From: Gimesia maris
GTDB taxonomy: Bacteria; Planctomycetota; Planctomycetia; Planctomycetales; Planctomycetaceae
Assembly (NCBI RefSeq): GCF_008298035.1
Contig: NZ_CP042910.1
Coordinates: 62,001-126,000, forward strand
DNA: 64,000 nt
Reading direction: 5' to 3'
A model generated the notes under the pieces. That model was not told the DNA's origin. It ran no database searches and worked only from the letters and a program-made list of their open reading frames with translations. This document shows positions 35,387-44,407 of this stretch, piece after piece. Each line of letters starts with the position of its first letter. Position 1 is the stretch's first letter. Position numbers and translations under genes: made by a program.

Positions 35387-36451
35387 TTATGACAGTTTTT
35401 CGTGTGCGGTCAGGATCAGGGTTTCGGTCTCTTCCCAGTCGATGCATTCGTCGGTGATGGAGACGCCGTACTGGAGTTGTGACAGATCCTTTGGCAGACT
35501 CTGATTGCCGGGAAGCAGATTGCTTTCCAGCATCAGGCCGATGATCGTATCGTTGCCGGCGACGCGCTGGTCGATCACGTCGTTCCAGACTTTGCCCTGG
35601 TTGCGATAGTCTTTGTTGGAGTTCGCATGGCTGCAGTCGACCATGAACCGGGGTGACAGGCCGGCGGCCTGCAGGCTCTGGCTGGCTTCTTCCAGGTGTT
35701 CCCGCGAGTAGTTCGGGCCGGAACGTCCGCCACGCAGAATCAGGTGCCCCCAGGGATTGCCTTTCGTGTTGACGACACAGGTCTGACCGTCCGCATCGAT
35801 TCCCAGAAAACTGTGGGGGCTCTGCGCGGCGAGCATCGCATTCAACGCGACGTCGAGGCTGCCGTCTGTACCGTTTTTATAACCGACGGGCATGGAAAGT
35901 CCGCTGGCCATCTGGCGGTGTGTGGGAGATTCTGTCGTGCGTGCGCCAATCGAAGCGATCGAGATCGCGTCGGCAATGTATTGAGGCGTGATCGGTTCCA
36001 GCATTTCCGTTGCGGCGGGTATTCCCAGTTCGCCAATCTGCAGTAACAGCTGGCGGGCGATCTTCAATCCGGAAGAGACATCGAAGGTGCCATCCAGGTG
36101 TGGATCGTTAATCAGGCCTTTCCAGCCGACCGTGGTGCGTGGTTTTTCGAAGTAGACCCGCATGATCAGGAACATCCGGTCGTCCACTTTGGTGGAGAGT
36201 TCTTTTAAACGCGTGGCGTACTCAATGGCGGCTTTGGGATCGTGAATCGAGCAGGGCCCGACGACTACGATGAGCCGATGATCTTCTCCCGAGAGAATAC
36301 GTTTAATCTGCTCGCGCGATTCGCCAACCGTCTCTGTGACTTTGTCGGTCCGCTTGTAAGTATCTTTCAATTCCTGTGGAGCCACCAGGCGGACGGAATC
36401 ATGAATGTTGACGTTTTGAATGGGTAACATCGGCTTGCAATCGTTTTTCAT
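35387..36451 (-). CDS. aroG: 3-deoxy-7-phosphoheptulonate synthase (DAHP synthase), class I
   Basis: 354 aa of the AroG/AroF/AroH type, condensing phosphoenolpyruvate and erythrose 4-phosphate in the first step of the shikimate pathway. Motifs seen: IVVVGPCSIHDPKAAIEYA (metal-binding Cys and substrate site), MRVYFEKPRTTVGWKGLIND (PEP/E4P phosphate-binding KPRT), GARTTESPTHRQMASGLSMP, LILRGGRSGPNY and FMVDCSHANSNKDY (His metal ligand). Full length for the family. It lies 37 nt downstream of the shikimate kinase gene on the same strand, giving a two-gene aromatic pathway unit. Feedback specificity (Phe, Tyr, Trp) cannot be read reliably. The symbol is generic for the class. Confidence 0.93.
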   Translation of the reverse strand: MKNDCKPMLPIQNVNIHDSVRLVAPQELKDTYKRTDKVTETVGESREQIKRILSGEDHRLIVVVGPCSIHDPKAAIEYATRLKELSTKVDDRMFLIMRVYFEKPRTTVGWKGLINDPHLDGTFDVSSGLKIARQLLLQIGELGIPAATEMLEPITPQYIADAISIASIGARTTESPTHRQMASGLSMPVGYKNGTDGSLDVALNAMLAAQSPHSFLGIDADGQTCVVNTKGNPWGHLILRGGRSGPNYSREHLEEASQSLQAAGLSPRFMVDCSHANSNKDYRNQGKVWNDVIDQRVAGNDTIIGLMLESNLLPGNQSLPKDLSQLQYGVSITDECIDWEETETLILTAHEKLS

Positions 36452-36488
36452 TACTAAAAAAGTGTTTGGTTTCGGTTGATGATCGTAT

Positions 36489-37010
36489 TCAGAGACTTAA
36501 CTGCTCACAGATCCGGGAAACAACTTCCTCAGGCGTCAGCAGCGACGCCTCGATTTTTAATTGTGCATACAGTTCATACAGCGGGAATCGGCTGTCGTAT
36601 AAGTCGGCCAGCGTCGTACCCGGTTCAATCAACACGCCCCGGTCGAACGCGTCGGCCACCCGTTGCTCCAGGACTTCAGGTGACACATCCAGCCAGACTA
36701 TGGTACCAAGACTGCCAAGATGTTGCATGGCTTCGCGGCTGTAACAGACGCTTCCGCCGGTAGAAATTATCGATCCTGAGGATTGGATCGATTGGACATA
36801 TGCTGCCTCGATTTTCCGGAATCCCTCCGAGGTGTGTTCGGAGATAATTTCCGCCAGCCTTTTTGACTCGCCGGCTTCAATTAATGCATCCGTATCGAGG
36901 AAGGGAAGACCTGTCTGTTCAGACAGTAGTTTTCCCACGGTCGACTTTCCCGACCCGGGCATCCCAATCAGGATGACTCCCGGATTCTCAGGTGCAGCTT
37001 CAGCAGCCAT
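36489..37010 (-). CDS. aroK: Shikimate kinase
   Basis: 173 aa. The P-loop VILIGMPGSGKSTVGKLLSE, the substrate-site FLDTDALIE (Asp34-like), EGFRKIEAAYVQSI (RxxE), IISTGGSVCYSREAM (GGG-type motif, here GGS) and VADAFDRGVLI/LYDSRFPLYELYA (lid and R(x)PLY) identify the enzyme that phosphorylates shikimate at O3. The GGS in place of GGG at the shikimate-binding loop is slightly unusual. Start at ATG 37010 is chosen over an in-frame GTG 15 nt upstream because GAGGAGTGCCCGG precedes it. Confidence 0.88.
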   Translation of the reverse strand: MAAEAAPENPGVILIGMPGSGKSTVGKLLSEQTGLPFLDTDALIEAGESKRLAEIISEHTSEGFRKIEAAYVQSIQSSGSIISTGGSVCYSREAMQHLGSLGTIVWLDVSPEVLEQRVADAFDRGVLIEPGTTLADLYDSRFPLYELYAQLKIEASLLTPEEVVSRICEQLSL

Positions 37011-37396
37011 CCGGGCACTCCTCACTGATGCGAATTGCGAGGAGGCGCTGACTCTGATTCAGAACACGCGGATGATCGGTCCACAAAAACATAAAAGCAG
37101 CAACTGTCTGATAAATAAAGGCTTACGGAAATCTAAGTTCTCCAGATCTACAAAAATATGAAAAATCCGGGGAAAAGCAAAACAAATAATATCGCAAATC
37201 AGTTCTAATAGGAACTGTGTGAAAAGGGAGTGAACGGTCATTGTTATTTTCCGGCTCGATTCAACACAAGCAGGGAACTTCTGTTTGTGCAGAATTCACA
37301 CAAATTTTACTCGTCGTTCCCGCCTGGCAGTTCTGCCAGGACGTTCTTGCTGTGAATCAGCAGTGAGAATCAAAGTTTTTCTGAAGCTTTGCAGAA
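37011..37396. other. Regulatory region between shikimate kinase and the sigma-factor operon
   Basis: 386 nt between divergent genes. The right half carries three inverted repeats within 80 nt: TTTGTG/CACAAA (37284-37289, 37299-37304), CCTGGCAG/CTGCCAGG (37323-37330, 37333-37340) and TGCTG/CAGCA (37348-37352, 37358-37362). The left half is AT-rich without clear structure. Confidence 0.6.
37323..37340 (+). promoter_or_regulatory. Perfect palindrome upstream of the sigma-factor gene
   Basis: CCTGGCAG (37323-37330), TT, CTGCCAGG (37333-37340). It is either a dimeric protein-binding site or, if transcribed, a stable leader hairpin 57 nt before the predicted start. It is followed by a smaller TGCTG/CAGCA repeat. 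Confidence 0.55.
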
Positions 37397-37978
37397 TTGA
37401 ATTCCATCGTGGAAAAACAGTCACCAGTCAAATTTGCAGCACAAATCAGATGTTGTGCTAATGATCTGCACGATCAGGGAGTGGACCGGCTGGGTTCGCT
37501 CTACGATTTGACTTCAGAGCGACTGGTGCGTTATGCCGTGACGGTCACCCGCAATATGCCGGATGCGGAAGATGCGATTCAGGCTACCATGGTGCGGATC
37601 GCCATGAAACCGAAAATTCTGGCCACCGCACAACAGCCCTGGGCCTACCTGTTACGGGTGACCCGCAACGAAGCCTTACGGATTCTGCAGAAGCGGAAGC
37701 CGTTTCAGATATTTGCTCAGTGCCGACAGCTCTGGGCGCGAGATGAAGAAATTGTAGAAGAAAACGATCAGGCGCGCGTCATTCGCAAAGCATTGAAGCG
37801 TCTGCCGACGAATCAGTCAGAAGTGGTAGTCTTGAAGATCTGGGAAGACATGACTTTTGCGGAAATTGCCAGTGTGCTGGATGAATCGCCGAATACCGTG
37901 GCCAGTCGTTATCGTTATGCGCTCCAGAAATTAGATAATTATCTGCGTCCCGTGACGCATGAGGATATTAATGTTTGA
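37397..37978 (+). CDS. ECF-type RNA polymerase sigma factor
   Basis: 193 aa. Region 2 is seen as LYDLTSERLVRYAVTVTRNM and DAEDAIQATMVRIAM, and region 4 as LKRLPTNQSEVVVLKIWEDM followed by TFAEIASVLDESPNTVASRY, the helix-turn-helix that reads the -35 element. No extra domains. The frame opens at TTG 37397; a GTG at 37409 is an alternative, and neither has a strong ribosome binding site, so the first residues are uncertain. It heads a run of genes with overlapping ends leading into a pseudopilus ATPase and membrane proteins, so its regulon may include this operon. Its partner may be the small membrane protein encoded next. Confidence 0.9.
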   Translation: MNSIVEKQSPVKFAAQIRCCANDLHDQGVDRLGSLYDLTSERLVRYAVTVTRNMPDAEDAIQATMVRIAMKPKILATAQQPWAYLLRVTRNEALRILQKRKPFQIFAQCRQLWARDEEIVEENDQARVIRKALKRLPTNQSEVVVLKIWEDMTFAEIASVLDESPNTVASRYRYALQKLDNYLRPVTHEDINV

Positions 37979-38408
37979 ATTCGAAGATCACAATTCCCTG
38001 GAAGAACAGTTGCTGCAGGCCGGTGCCGGCACAGCCGTTCGTCTGCGCGACGGACACCGTCAGCAGGTTCTGGAAGCAGCCCGGCAGGCAGGAAATCGCA
38101 GGCAACGCCAGCGAAGATGGATTGTCTGCAGCATGTTATTCGCCTGCTGTGGTCTGTTCTGGTGCCTGCGCAGTTCGGGATCCACTTCTCCGCAGGCTTC
38201 AGGCTGGTCCAAAGCACTCTATATCAAGGGAAACGAAGTGTTAGGCATTTCTTTAGCCACCCGCCAGTCAGCGGCAATCAAAACGGACTGGAATTCGGTA
38301 CAGGCGACTTTAAAACATTCGGGTGAATGGGGGCTCGTCGATGCCGTCGTTCAGTTTCGCAATGAGCGTGCAGGAACGATTGAGCAAATCTTTCATCGAG
38401 GCGATTAA
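37971..38408 (+). CDS. Small single-pass membrane protein next to the sigma factor (possible anti-sigma role)
   Basis: 145 aa, starting MFEFEDHNSLEEQLLQAGAG. A cytosolic basic stretch (AARQAGNRRQRQRRWIV) runs into one hydrophobic segment (CSMLFACCGLFWCLRSS), followed by about 75 extracytoplasmic residues. ATG 37971 overlaps the sigma stop by 8 nt and follows GAGGATATTA; its own TAA shares its last base with the ATG of the ATPase gene (TAATG). Position next to an ECF gene and one-TM layout fit an anti-sigma factor, but no ASD/zinc motif is seen. It could equally be a structural component of the secretion machinery (GspL/M/N-like). Confidence 0.75.
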   Translation: MFEFEDHNSLEEQLLQAGAGTAVRLRDGHRQQVLEAARQAGNRRQRQRRWIVCSMLFACCGLFWCLRSSGSTSPQASGWSKALYIKGNEVLGISLATRQSAAIKTDWNSVQATLKHSGEWGLVDAVVQFRNERAGTIEQIFHRGD

Positions 38409-39625
38409 TGCAGGAGAGTTTGTCCCAACATTTCCAGGAACACTTGCCTGAGAAACCCGAGAATCATCCGGAGTATGTCACCAATCTGGTCGATCTGATT
38501 TTAAATCAGGCGCAGGCCATCAATGCCAGCGACATTCATCTGCTCCCATCCGAAAACAAAATGCGGATGGACTGGCGGATTGACGGTGTGCTGCATCACG
38601 TCGCAGATTTCTCTCCCGAACTGGCTCCACGGATTACCTCGCGGCTCAAAGTCCTGTCGCATCTGCTGACCTATCGCACGGATGTCCCCCAGGAGGGACG
38701 GCTGCGGCAATCGGGTGAGCAGGCGGTCGAAACACGCATCAGTACGTTTCCCACGCTCTACGGCGAGAAAGTGGTTGTCAGGCTGTTTGTGGGTTCGGGG
38801 CATTACAAACATCTGGAAAGCCTGAACCTGCCCGGCGAAATCCTGTTTGAACTGCAGCGCCTGTTGACTCAGACAGGAGGCGTTATCCTGATGACAGGGC
38901 CGGCCGGCAGCGGAAAAACAACCACGATCTATGCCTGTATGCGCGAAATCATTCGGCAGTCTCAAGGGTCTCGCAGTCTGGCTTCACTGGAAGATCCGAT
39001 TGAAGTCGTCGTGCCTACGGTTGCCCAGTCGCAGGTGAATCCGGCTGCGGGCTTTGATATGGTCCTCGGTCTGCGGTCTCTGCTCAGACAGGATCCGGAA
39101 GTGATTATGGTCGGTGAAATCCGCGATCGTGAGACCGCGGAAACTGTCTTTCAGGCATCGCTTTCCGGGCACCTGGTCGTCACGACATTTCATGCCGGCA
39201 GTGCGACAGAAGCGGTGAGCCGCCTGTCGGACATGGGCATCGAACCTTATCTGCTGCGCAGCGGTCTCCTGGCGATACTCAGTCAGCGACTGCTCAGGCG
39301 ACTCTGTGCGTGTGCGGAAATTTCCCGGGCCGAAGAAGATCGCATGGGGCTGGATGTCGAACACTGGAAAGTGCCCGTCGGTTGTGTGGAATGCGGGCAG
39401 ACCGGTTACCAGGGGCGCATGGTTCTGACGGAGATGTTACAGCCCGGTCAGACCGAAGTGGCGAATGCCATTTTAAATGGCGCGGATGCCACGGTACTCC
39501 ATCAACTGGCCATCCAGTCGGGCATGCGGACCCAGTGGGATCGCGCGCAAGAGGCAGTGAACCAGGGGCTCACCAGTCCGGCGGAAGTACGTCGGGTACT
39601 GGGCATGACGCGCAACAACGGTTAA
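38408..39625 (+). CDS. GspE/PilB-type secretion ATPase, short form
   Basis: 405 aa. Contains the N2 domain with the SDIHLLPSE motif, Walker A GPAGSGKTTT (164-173), the Asp box SLEDPIE (193-199), Walker B DPEVIMVGEIRD (229-240), the His box HLVVTTFHAG (255-264) and a zinc-binding cysteine set C300, C302, C326, C329 (CAC rather than CxxC in the first pair). It lacks the long N1 domain that anchors GspE to GspL, so it is shorter than the 500-570 aa of typical GspE/PilB. It powers pseudopilus assembly in the cytosol with the GspF proteins encoded next. Its start overlaps the preceding stop (TAATG). Confidence 0.93.
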   Translation: MQESLSQHFQEHLPEKPENHPEYVTNLVDLILNQAQAINASDIHLLPSENKMRMDWRIDGVLHHVADFSPELAPRITSRLKVLSHLLTYRTDVPQEGRLRQSGEQAVETRISTFPTLYGEKVVVRLFVGSGHYKHLESLNLPGEILFELQRLLTQTGGVILMTGPAGSGKTTTIYACMREIIRQSQGSRSLASLEDPIEVVVPTVAQSQVNPAAGFDMVLGLRSLLRQDPEVIMVGEIRDRETAETVFQASLSGHLVVTTFHAGSATEAVSRLSDMGIEPYLLRSGLLAILSQRLLRRLCACAEISRAEEDRMGLDVEHWKVPVGCVECGQTGYQGRMVLTEMLQPGQTEVANAILNGADATVLHQLAIQSGMRTQWDRAQEAVNQGLTSPAEVRRVLGMTRNNG

Positions 39626-39717
39626 AGGGTGATCGATTAATTCACCCTGAAATTCGAATGATAACATAACATAACATGACACGGCAATAATCGTTTCTGT
39701 CAAAAGCAGGTGTGACC

Positions 39718-40806
39718 ATGAATTCAAGAGACGATTCTGAATCGAACGAGACCAGCGAAACCCGCTTTGAACTCGATGAACTGATCGCGCTGAATGAAGA
39801 AATTATTTCACTCGTGCAGGCCGGGATTCCCCTCGAACTGGGGCTCCGCGAAATGGGAAATGAACTCCCCGATCGTCTCGGCCGGATCACTGCTGACCTG
39901 GCAACCAGGATGGAGCGGGGCAGTACGCTGCCGGAAGCGATGGCCGCGGAAGGCGCCTGTTTTCCGCGCGTGTATCGCGTGATCGTCGAAGCAGGCATCA
40001 AGTCAGGCAAGCTGACGGTCGCTTTGGAAGAAATGTCGAATTATGCCTGGGAACTGTTTCACCTGCGCCGCCAGATCGGTATGGCGATGGTCTACCCGCT
40101 GATTGTGTTCAGCCTGGCATACGGGCTGTTTATGATTTTCCTGTTTGAAGTGCTGTCACGGTTCAATGCCGCTTACGATATTTTTCGTCTCAGCGAATCA
40201 AAGCCTCTGCAGTTGTTAAACTCCATGCAGTCCACGGTCGTCTACTGGGGCATGGTTCCGCCGCTGGTACTGTTTCTGTTTGCTATCTTATGGATGAGAA
40301 CGGGCAGTTCACAGTTGCTGAATTTCAAAGGGACCAGTCGCCTGATCGGCTGGATTCCCGGTGTGCAGAAAATTGCCAACTATTATCGGTACGGCAATTT
40401 TTCCGAACTGATGTCACTGTTGATTCAACAGAACATACCCTTTGCTGAATCGGTCGTACTGGCGGCGGAAGCGACCGGTGATGATCAGCTGGTGAAATCG
40501 GCCAGTCTGATGGCGGACCGGCATCTGCAAGCACAGCCCGAGACCGTCATCTCCACGAAAGAATATGGCTGGCCTCCGCTGTTAACCTGGCTGCTCACGA
40601 CGAAAAATCATCAGGGGGATCTCAGCCTGGCGCTGAAAAACGCAGCAGATATGTATCGGAGAAAAGCCACCAGTTATACACGCTGGTTTCGCGTTTTGTT
40701 TCCAATCTTTACCGGCGCGATCATCGGCGGAGGGACGGTGTTATGCTATTCTCTGGTATTATTTCTTCCGTTCTCGGACATGCTTAAACAATTGGCCCAG
40801 CCATGA
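39718..40806 (+). CDS. GspF/PilC-like inner membrane protein 1
   Basis: 362 aa starting MNSRDDSESNETSETRFELD. Two T2SSF-type repeats can be seen: the first around LNEEIISLVQAGIPLELGLR to IVEAGIKSGKLTVALEEMSN with membrane segments MAMVYPLIVFSLAYGLFMIF and VPPLVLFLFAILWM, the second around NFSELMSLLIQQNIPFAESV with a final segment LFPIFTGAIIGGGTVLCYSL. It lacks the N-terminal beta-rich extension of GspF. ATG 39718 follows AGGTGTGACC; an in-frame GTG 6 nt earlier is less likely. First of three paralogous but diverged GspF-type genes in this operon. Confidence 0.88.
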   Translation: MNSRDDSESNETSETRFELDELIALNEEIISLVQAGIPLELGLREMGNELPDRLGRITADLATRMERGSTLPEAMAAEGACFPRVYRVIVEAGIKSGKLTVALEEMSNYAWELFHLRRQIGMAMVYPLIVFSLAYGLFMIFLFEVLSRFNAAYDIFRLSESKPLQLLNSMQSTVVYWGMVPPLVLFLFAILWMRTGSSQLLNFKGTSRLIGWIPGVQKIANYYRYGNFSELMSLLIQQNIPFAESVVLAAEATGDDQLVKSASLMADRHLQAQPETVISTKEYGWPPLLTWLLTTKNHQGDLSLALKNAADMYRRKATSYTRWFRVLFPIFTGAIIGGGTVLCYSLVLFLPFSDMLKQLAQP

Positions 40807-40887
40807 GGTTCTTAGAGTGAGAGGCTATTGTCCTGATTCGAAGTTTAATGATTGCAGCAATGGGAAGCATAGCGGGATGGTTATCAG

Positions 40888-42123
40888 ATGATTTGGTATC
40901 GTTACCAGGGAATCAATTCGCAGGGTAAACATGTCTCCGGCCGCATCCAGGCCGCAGACCGGGATGAAGTTGCGAGCAGGCTGCAGGATCAGGGGCTGAA
41001 GATAGCACGGATCGAAGAGGAAGAATCAGCGCTGGCCTTTTCCATGCCGGCCGTGTCTGCTTCCGCAGGCAGTCAGAAACTGTCGTCCCGCGACTATGAT
41101 GTGATTTCCGATCACCTGTCTGACCTGACCCGTGCGCGGCTCCCTTTATCAACCGGTCTGGAAGCGGTTTCCTATGAAATCGAGAGTCCGCGTCTGCGGT
41201 CTGCGGTACAGAATCTGGCTTCACAACTGGATGCCGGCAATGACCTGGAAACGGTGCTCGCGGATTCCCGGGCCCCGCGCGAACTGTGTGCCCTGGTGCA
41301 TGCCGGCACACGCTCCGGGAAGATGAGCGAGATCCTGGCGGACTATGTCGCACATACCCGACAAATCTCAGAGATGAAAAACCAGTTGCTGATGGCGCTC
41401 AGCTATCCTTTGATCCTGATGGCATTTGCCATGCTGATGTTTCTGAGCATCATGCTCTGGATCCTGCCTGCCTTTGAATCGATTTATCGGGAATTTGGAA
41501 TCGAGTTGCCTGGGATGACTCTCCGGCTGTTTGAGCTATCCCTGTTCCTGCGGACGCAATGGTGGTGGTATCTGCCTACGGGACTGCTGCTGGCAGGCTG
41601 TTATCTGCTGTTGATGAAAACAGAGCGCGGTCAGATCTGGTCACAGAAAATAATCTATCGTCTGCCTTTGATTGGCGGACTGCTCAGCGGTCTATCGGTT
41701 TCGCGATTCTCCCATCTGCTGGCGTTGCTGGTTGACAACCAGGTCCCGTTCCTTGAAGCGCTCAAGATGACCGGGGAAAGTTCCAGTAATTATGAAATCC
41801 GCAATGCCTGCCGTCGGTTTTCCGAATCGGTATCGTCCGGACAGGCGGAGATTGCTTCCCTGGAGTCATTGAAAATATTCCCGGCCACGTTCCTGCAGAC
41901 ACTGGCCAGTCAGTCAGGCACCACATCCCATCAGGGACCCCGCTATTCTGTCGAAATTCTGAATGCACTGTCGGACATGTTGAACAGTCAGACGCGGGTC
42001 CGCATTACTTTCTTCTCGTCTGTTGTTGAACCAATGGTGATCATTTTCTGTGGCATTCTGATGGGCTTTCTGTTCATCGCCATGCTGGCCCCTTTAATTC
42101 AATTATTGAACTTGCTGTACTGA
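40888..42123 (+). CDS. gspF: GspF/PilC-like inner membrane protein 2 (canonical form)
   Basis: 411 aa and the most canonical of the three. It starts MIWYRYQGINSQGKHVSGRI and keeps the N-terminal extension (QAADRDEVASRLQDQGLKIA) typical of GspF/PilC. Two T2SSF domains follow: DYDVISDHLSDLTRARLPLS ... LVHAGTRSGKMSEILADYVA with TM MALSYPLILMAFAMLMFLSI, and VSRFSHLLALLVDNQVPFLE ... VRITFFSSVVEPMVIIFCG with the last TM. It likely forms the membrane platform that converts ATPase motion into pilin insertion. A gap of 81 nt separates it from GspF-like 1 and 71 nt from GspF-like 3. Confidence 0.9.
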   Translation: MIWYRYQGINSQGKHVSGRIQAADRDEVASRLQDQGLKIARIEEEESALAFSMPAVSASAGSQKLSSRDYDVISDHLSDLTRARLPLSTGLEAVSYEIESPRLRSAVQNLASQLDAGNDLETVLADSRAPRELCALVHAGTRSGKMSEILADYVAHTRQISEMKNQLLMALSYPLILMAFAMLMFLSIMLWILPAFESIYREFGIELPGMTLRLFELSLFLRTQWWWYLPTGLLLAGCYLLLMKTERGQIWSQKIIYRLPLIGGLLSGLSVSRFSHLLALLVDNQVPFLEALKMTGESSSNYEIRNACRRFSESVSSGQAEIASLESLKIFPATFLQTLASQSGTTSHQGPRYSVEILNALSDMLNSQTRVRITFFSSVVEPMVIIFCGILMGFLFIAMLAPLIQLLNLLY

Positions 42124-42194
42124 ATCAGCCAGAGTCCTGATATCACTTATTTCAAATCTTTTACGTTGAGAACCGCTGGCGAGTTAAGAGACTC

Positions 42195-43307
42195 ATGGAT
42201 AAGAAATCCCGTTTTGAAAATCTGAATCGAATTTATGGCAACGTAAGGCGTTCGTCATCACTCGGTTCGATTCTATCCTTCGGGCGTGTTTCTTATTCTC
42301 AACAGGTGGCATTACTGCGGATTCTGGCGATCGCCGCGGACAAGCAGCTTCCGTTAATCGACGTCCTGGAAACGTTCGGGAAGGACATTCGAGGCCATTG
42401 GCGTCATCAGATCATGAGGCTGGTGGACTTGCTGCGCAGTGGCGTTCCCCTGGCAGAAGCGCTTGAGAAAATCCCGTATGTCATTCCTGCCAATGCGTAT
42501 TTTCTGGTCAAAGCGGGAGCCGAGTCAGGAACACTGCCTTCGGCACTTTCCCTGGCGGCAGAAGTGTGTGCCGAGCAACGCAGTGAACGGGATTACCTGC
42601 GCCCCGGCATCGGAATTTATCTGCTTACCGTTTTTCTCATCATGGCAAATGTCTTCATGTTTATCTGTTACTGGATCATTCCCAAGATGAAAAAAATTTT
42701 CTATGACTTCAATATGGAACTGCCGGATCTGACAGTGACGATCATTCATACTTCGGATCTGGTTGTTAATTACTTTCTGTGGATTCTTCCAGGATTCCTG
42801 TTTCTCTTGATCATGTATCTCAGGTTTCGCCATACCGGCTATCTGGAAAATGGCTGGCGTCCCCGGTTTATTTCCGGGCGTTATTATCCCCGTTTAATTG
42901 CGCCAGATGTCTTACGGTTTCTGCATATCACTACTGAATCAGGACGTCCCCTGCTGGGGGCATTTGAAACCCTGTCACATACCACAAAAAATCCATATCT
43001 GTCTGCCCGCTTTAACGCGATCCTGGAAGATGTTCATAAAGGGAACGACTGCTGGACGTCACTGCATGACTACAGTCTGCTGACCCCCAGTGAAGTGCGT
43101 CTGTTACAGTCAGCGCAGCGGGCGGGCAACTTAAGCTGGGCACTCAAAGCGATTGCTAAAGGGATTGAGCGGCGCATCAATTATCGCCTGGCACTGATAC
43201 GGGAATATCTGGAACCTGCTTTTATTCTAAGCGTGGGCTGTTTAGTGGGAATATTCGTCATCGGATTGTTTTTGCCACTGGTAACCATCATGCATGCCCT
43301 GTCTTAA
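42195..43307 (+). CDS. GspF/PilC-like inner membrane protein 3
   Basis: 370 aa starting MDKKSRFENLNRIYGNVRRS. T2SSF repeats: QQVALLRILAIAADKQLPLI ... LVKAGAESGTLPSALSLAAE with TM IYLLTVFLIMANVFMFICYW, and DVLRFLHITTESGRPLLGAF ... LLQSAQRAGNLSWALKAIAK with a final TM (FILSVGCLVGIFVIGLFLPL). A third hydrophobic stretch (YFLWILPGFLFLLIMYL) lies between. It lacks the N-terminal extension, like GspF-like 1. The conserved 'AG..SG.L..AL' motif appears in both halves. Confidence 0.9.
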   Translation: MDKKSRFENLNRIYGNVRRSSSLGSILSFGRVSYSQQVALLRILAIAADKQLPLIDVLETFGKDIRGHWRHQIMRLVDLLRSGVPLAEALEKIPYVIPANAYFLVKAGAESGTLPSALSLAAEVCAEQRSERDYLRPGIGIYLLTVFLIMANVFMFICYWIIPKMKKIFYDFNMELPDLTVTIIHTSDLVVNYFLWILPGFLFLLIMYLRFRHTGYLENGWRPRFISGRYYPRLIAPDVLRFLHITTESGRPLLGAFETLSHTTKNPYLSARFNAILEDVHKGNDCWTSLHDYSLLTPSEVRLLQSAQRAGNLSWALKAIAKGIERRINYRLALIREYLEPAFILSVGCLVGIFVIGLFLPLVTIMHALS

Positions 43308-43327
43308 CCTCAGAAAACGGTTGAAAC

Positions 43328-43783
43328 GTGAGAAATCAAAATCAGAATCAGAGAGCCTGTTCAAGTCGTGACGCATCACGTCGATGTCGACGGCGCGGAT
43401 TTACTCTGGTGGAGATGATGGTGGCCGGCGTGCTGCTGATGACAGTCTCCATGATTGTGGTGCCAGCGATCTACTGGGTGCATCGTGAACGCAGGCAGAC
43501 CGAACGCCGTCAGATAGCGATCGTAGAAGTGGAAAATCTGATGGAACGCGTGGTCGCTTTACCATACGATCAGGTACAGCAGTCAATCGTGGATAAATTC
43601 GCCTTGTCGGAAAGTGCAGTCAGGCAATTGCCTGATGCCAGGTTGCAAATCAAAATCAGTGAGGCGACTGATGTCAAGCAGATGAAAAAAATTCAGATCC
43701 AGTTGGGCTGGAAAAACCAGCAGGGAATCAGAGCAATGCCGGTAAGTCTCACTTCGTGGGTCTGCCTGAAGGAACAGCAGTAA
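43328..43783 (+). CDS. Pseudopilin-like protein (minor, GspI/PilV-like)
   Basis: 151 aa with a type III signal: Arg-rich leader RRCRRRG, cleavage after Gly, then FTLVEMMVAGVLLMTVSMIV, with the conserved Glu at +5 of the mature protein. It starts at a GTG (43328). The short globular part is typical of minor pseudopilins. Its TAA overlaps the ATG of the next gene. Confidence 0.85.
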   Translation: MRNQNQNQRACSSRDASRRCRRRGFTLVEMMVAGVLLMTVSMIVVPAIYWVHRERRQTERRQIAIVEVENLMERVVALPYDQVQQSIVDKFALSESAVRQLPDARLQIKISEATDVKQMKKIQIQLGWKNQQGIRAMPVSLTSWVCLKEQQ

Positions 43784-44394
43784 TGCAGCGACGCGGGTTT
43801 ACTATTTCGATCAGACAATATGGCTGTCCCCCGGGGGTTTCTCTGGTGGAAGTCGTGGTGGCCATGGGCATCGCCTCGGTGCTGATGGGCATCAGTATGA
43901 CGACCATGCATACCATACTCCGCGCTGAACGGGAAACCAGTAAAGCCGCCTGGCTGGGATCTTCGTTCCAGCGCTTTTCCCATCTGTTTCGCGCGGACAT
44001 CCATGCCGCCGATGACGTCCGGCTTCCCGCAGAGGGGGGCACAGAAATCACGCTTCAACAGCCGGACAAACGGAGTGTGACGTATCGCATTGACCAGCAT
44101 CAGATCTTCCGAGTGGTCACCAGCCAGGGTGAAGTAGCGCACCGTGATGTCTTTTATCTGCCGGAGGGGAGTCACGCTCAATTTTTTGAACAGCAGCGAC
44201 TGCATCGTGCAGGAATTTCCATTGAAGAACCCGATCCATTACAGCGTGTATTGAGTAAAAACTACAGTAAATCAGATCAATCCGGGAGGCCGGCTGTTCA
44301 GGAATTATCCATCATTTCCACCATCGGCCATGATTATCGTTTGGCGGATTTGAAGCTGAAACAACCAGAAAAAGAAACAAAAAAAACCGAGTGA
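43783..44394 (+). CDS. Pseudopilin-like protein (minor, GspJ/PilW-like)
   Basis: 203 aa. ATG 43783 overlaps the previous TAA and has AAGGAACAGCAGT upstream. The leader reads MQRRGFTISIRQYGCPPG, then VSLVEVVVAMGIASVLMG, so the cleavage site is probably after the Gly before VSLVE; an RRGFT resembling a second site occurs at residues 3-7. The globular part has GspJ-like length. It probably caps the pseudopilus with its neighbours. Confidence 0.82.
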   Translation: MQRRGFTISIRQYGCPPGVSLVEVVVAMGIASVLMGISMTTMHTILRAERETSKAAWLGSSFQRFSHLFRADIHAADDVRLPAEGGTEITLQQPDKRSVTYRIDQHQIFRVVTSQGEVAHRDVFYLPEGSHAQFFEQQRLHRAGISIEEPDPLQRVLSKNYSKSDQSGRPAVQELSIISTIGHDYRLADLKLKQPEKETKKTE

Positions 44395-44407
44395 CAGGAT
44401 CAAACAT

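Noticed and set aside
39661-39675. Three tandem copies of ATAAC upstream of the first gspF-like gene
   Set aside because: Too short to be more than a chance microsatellite, and no function is indicated.
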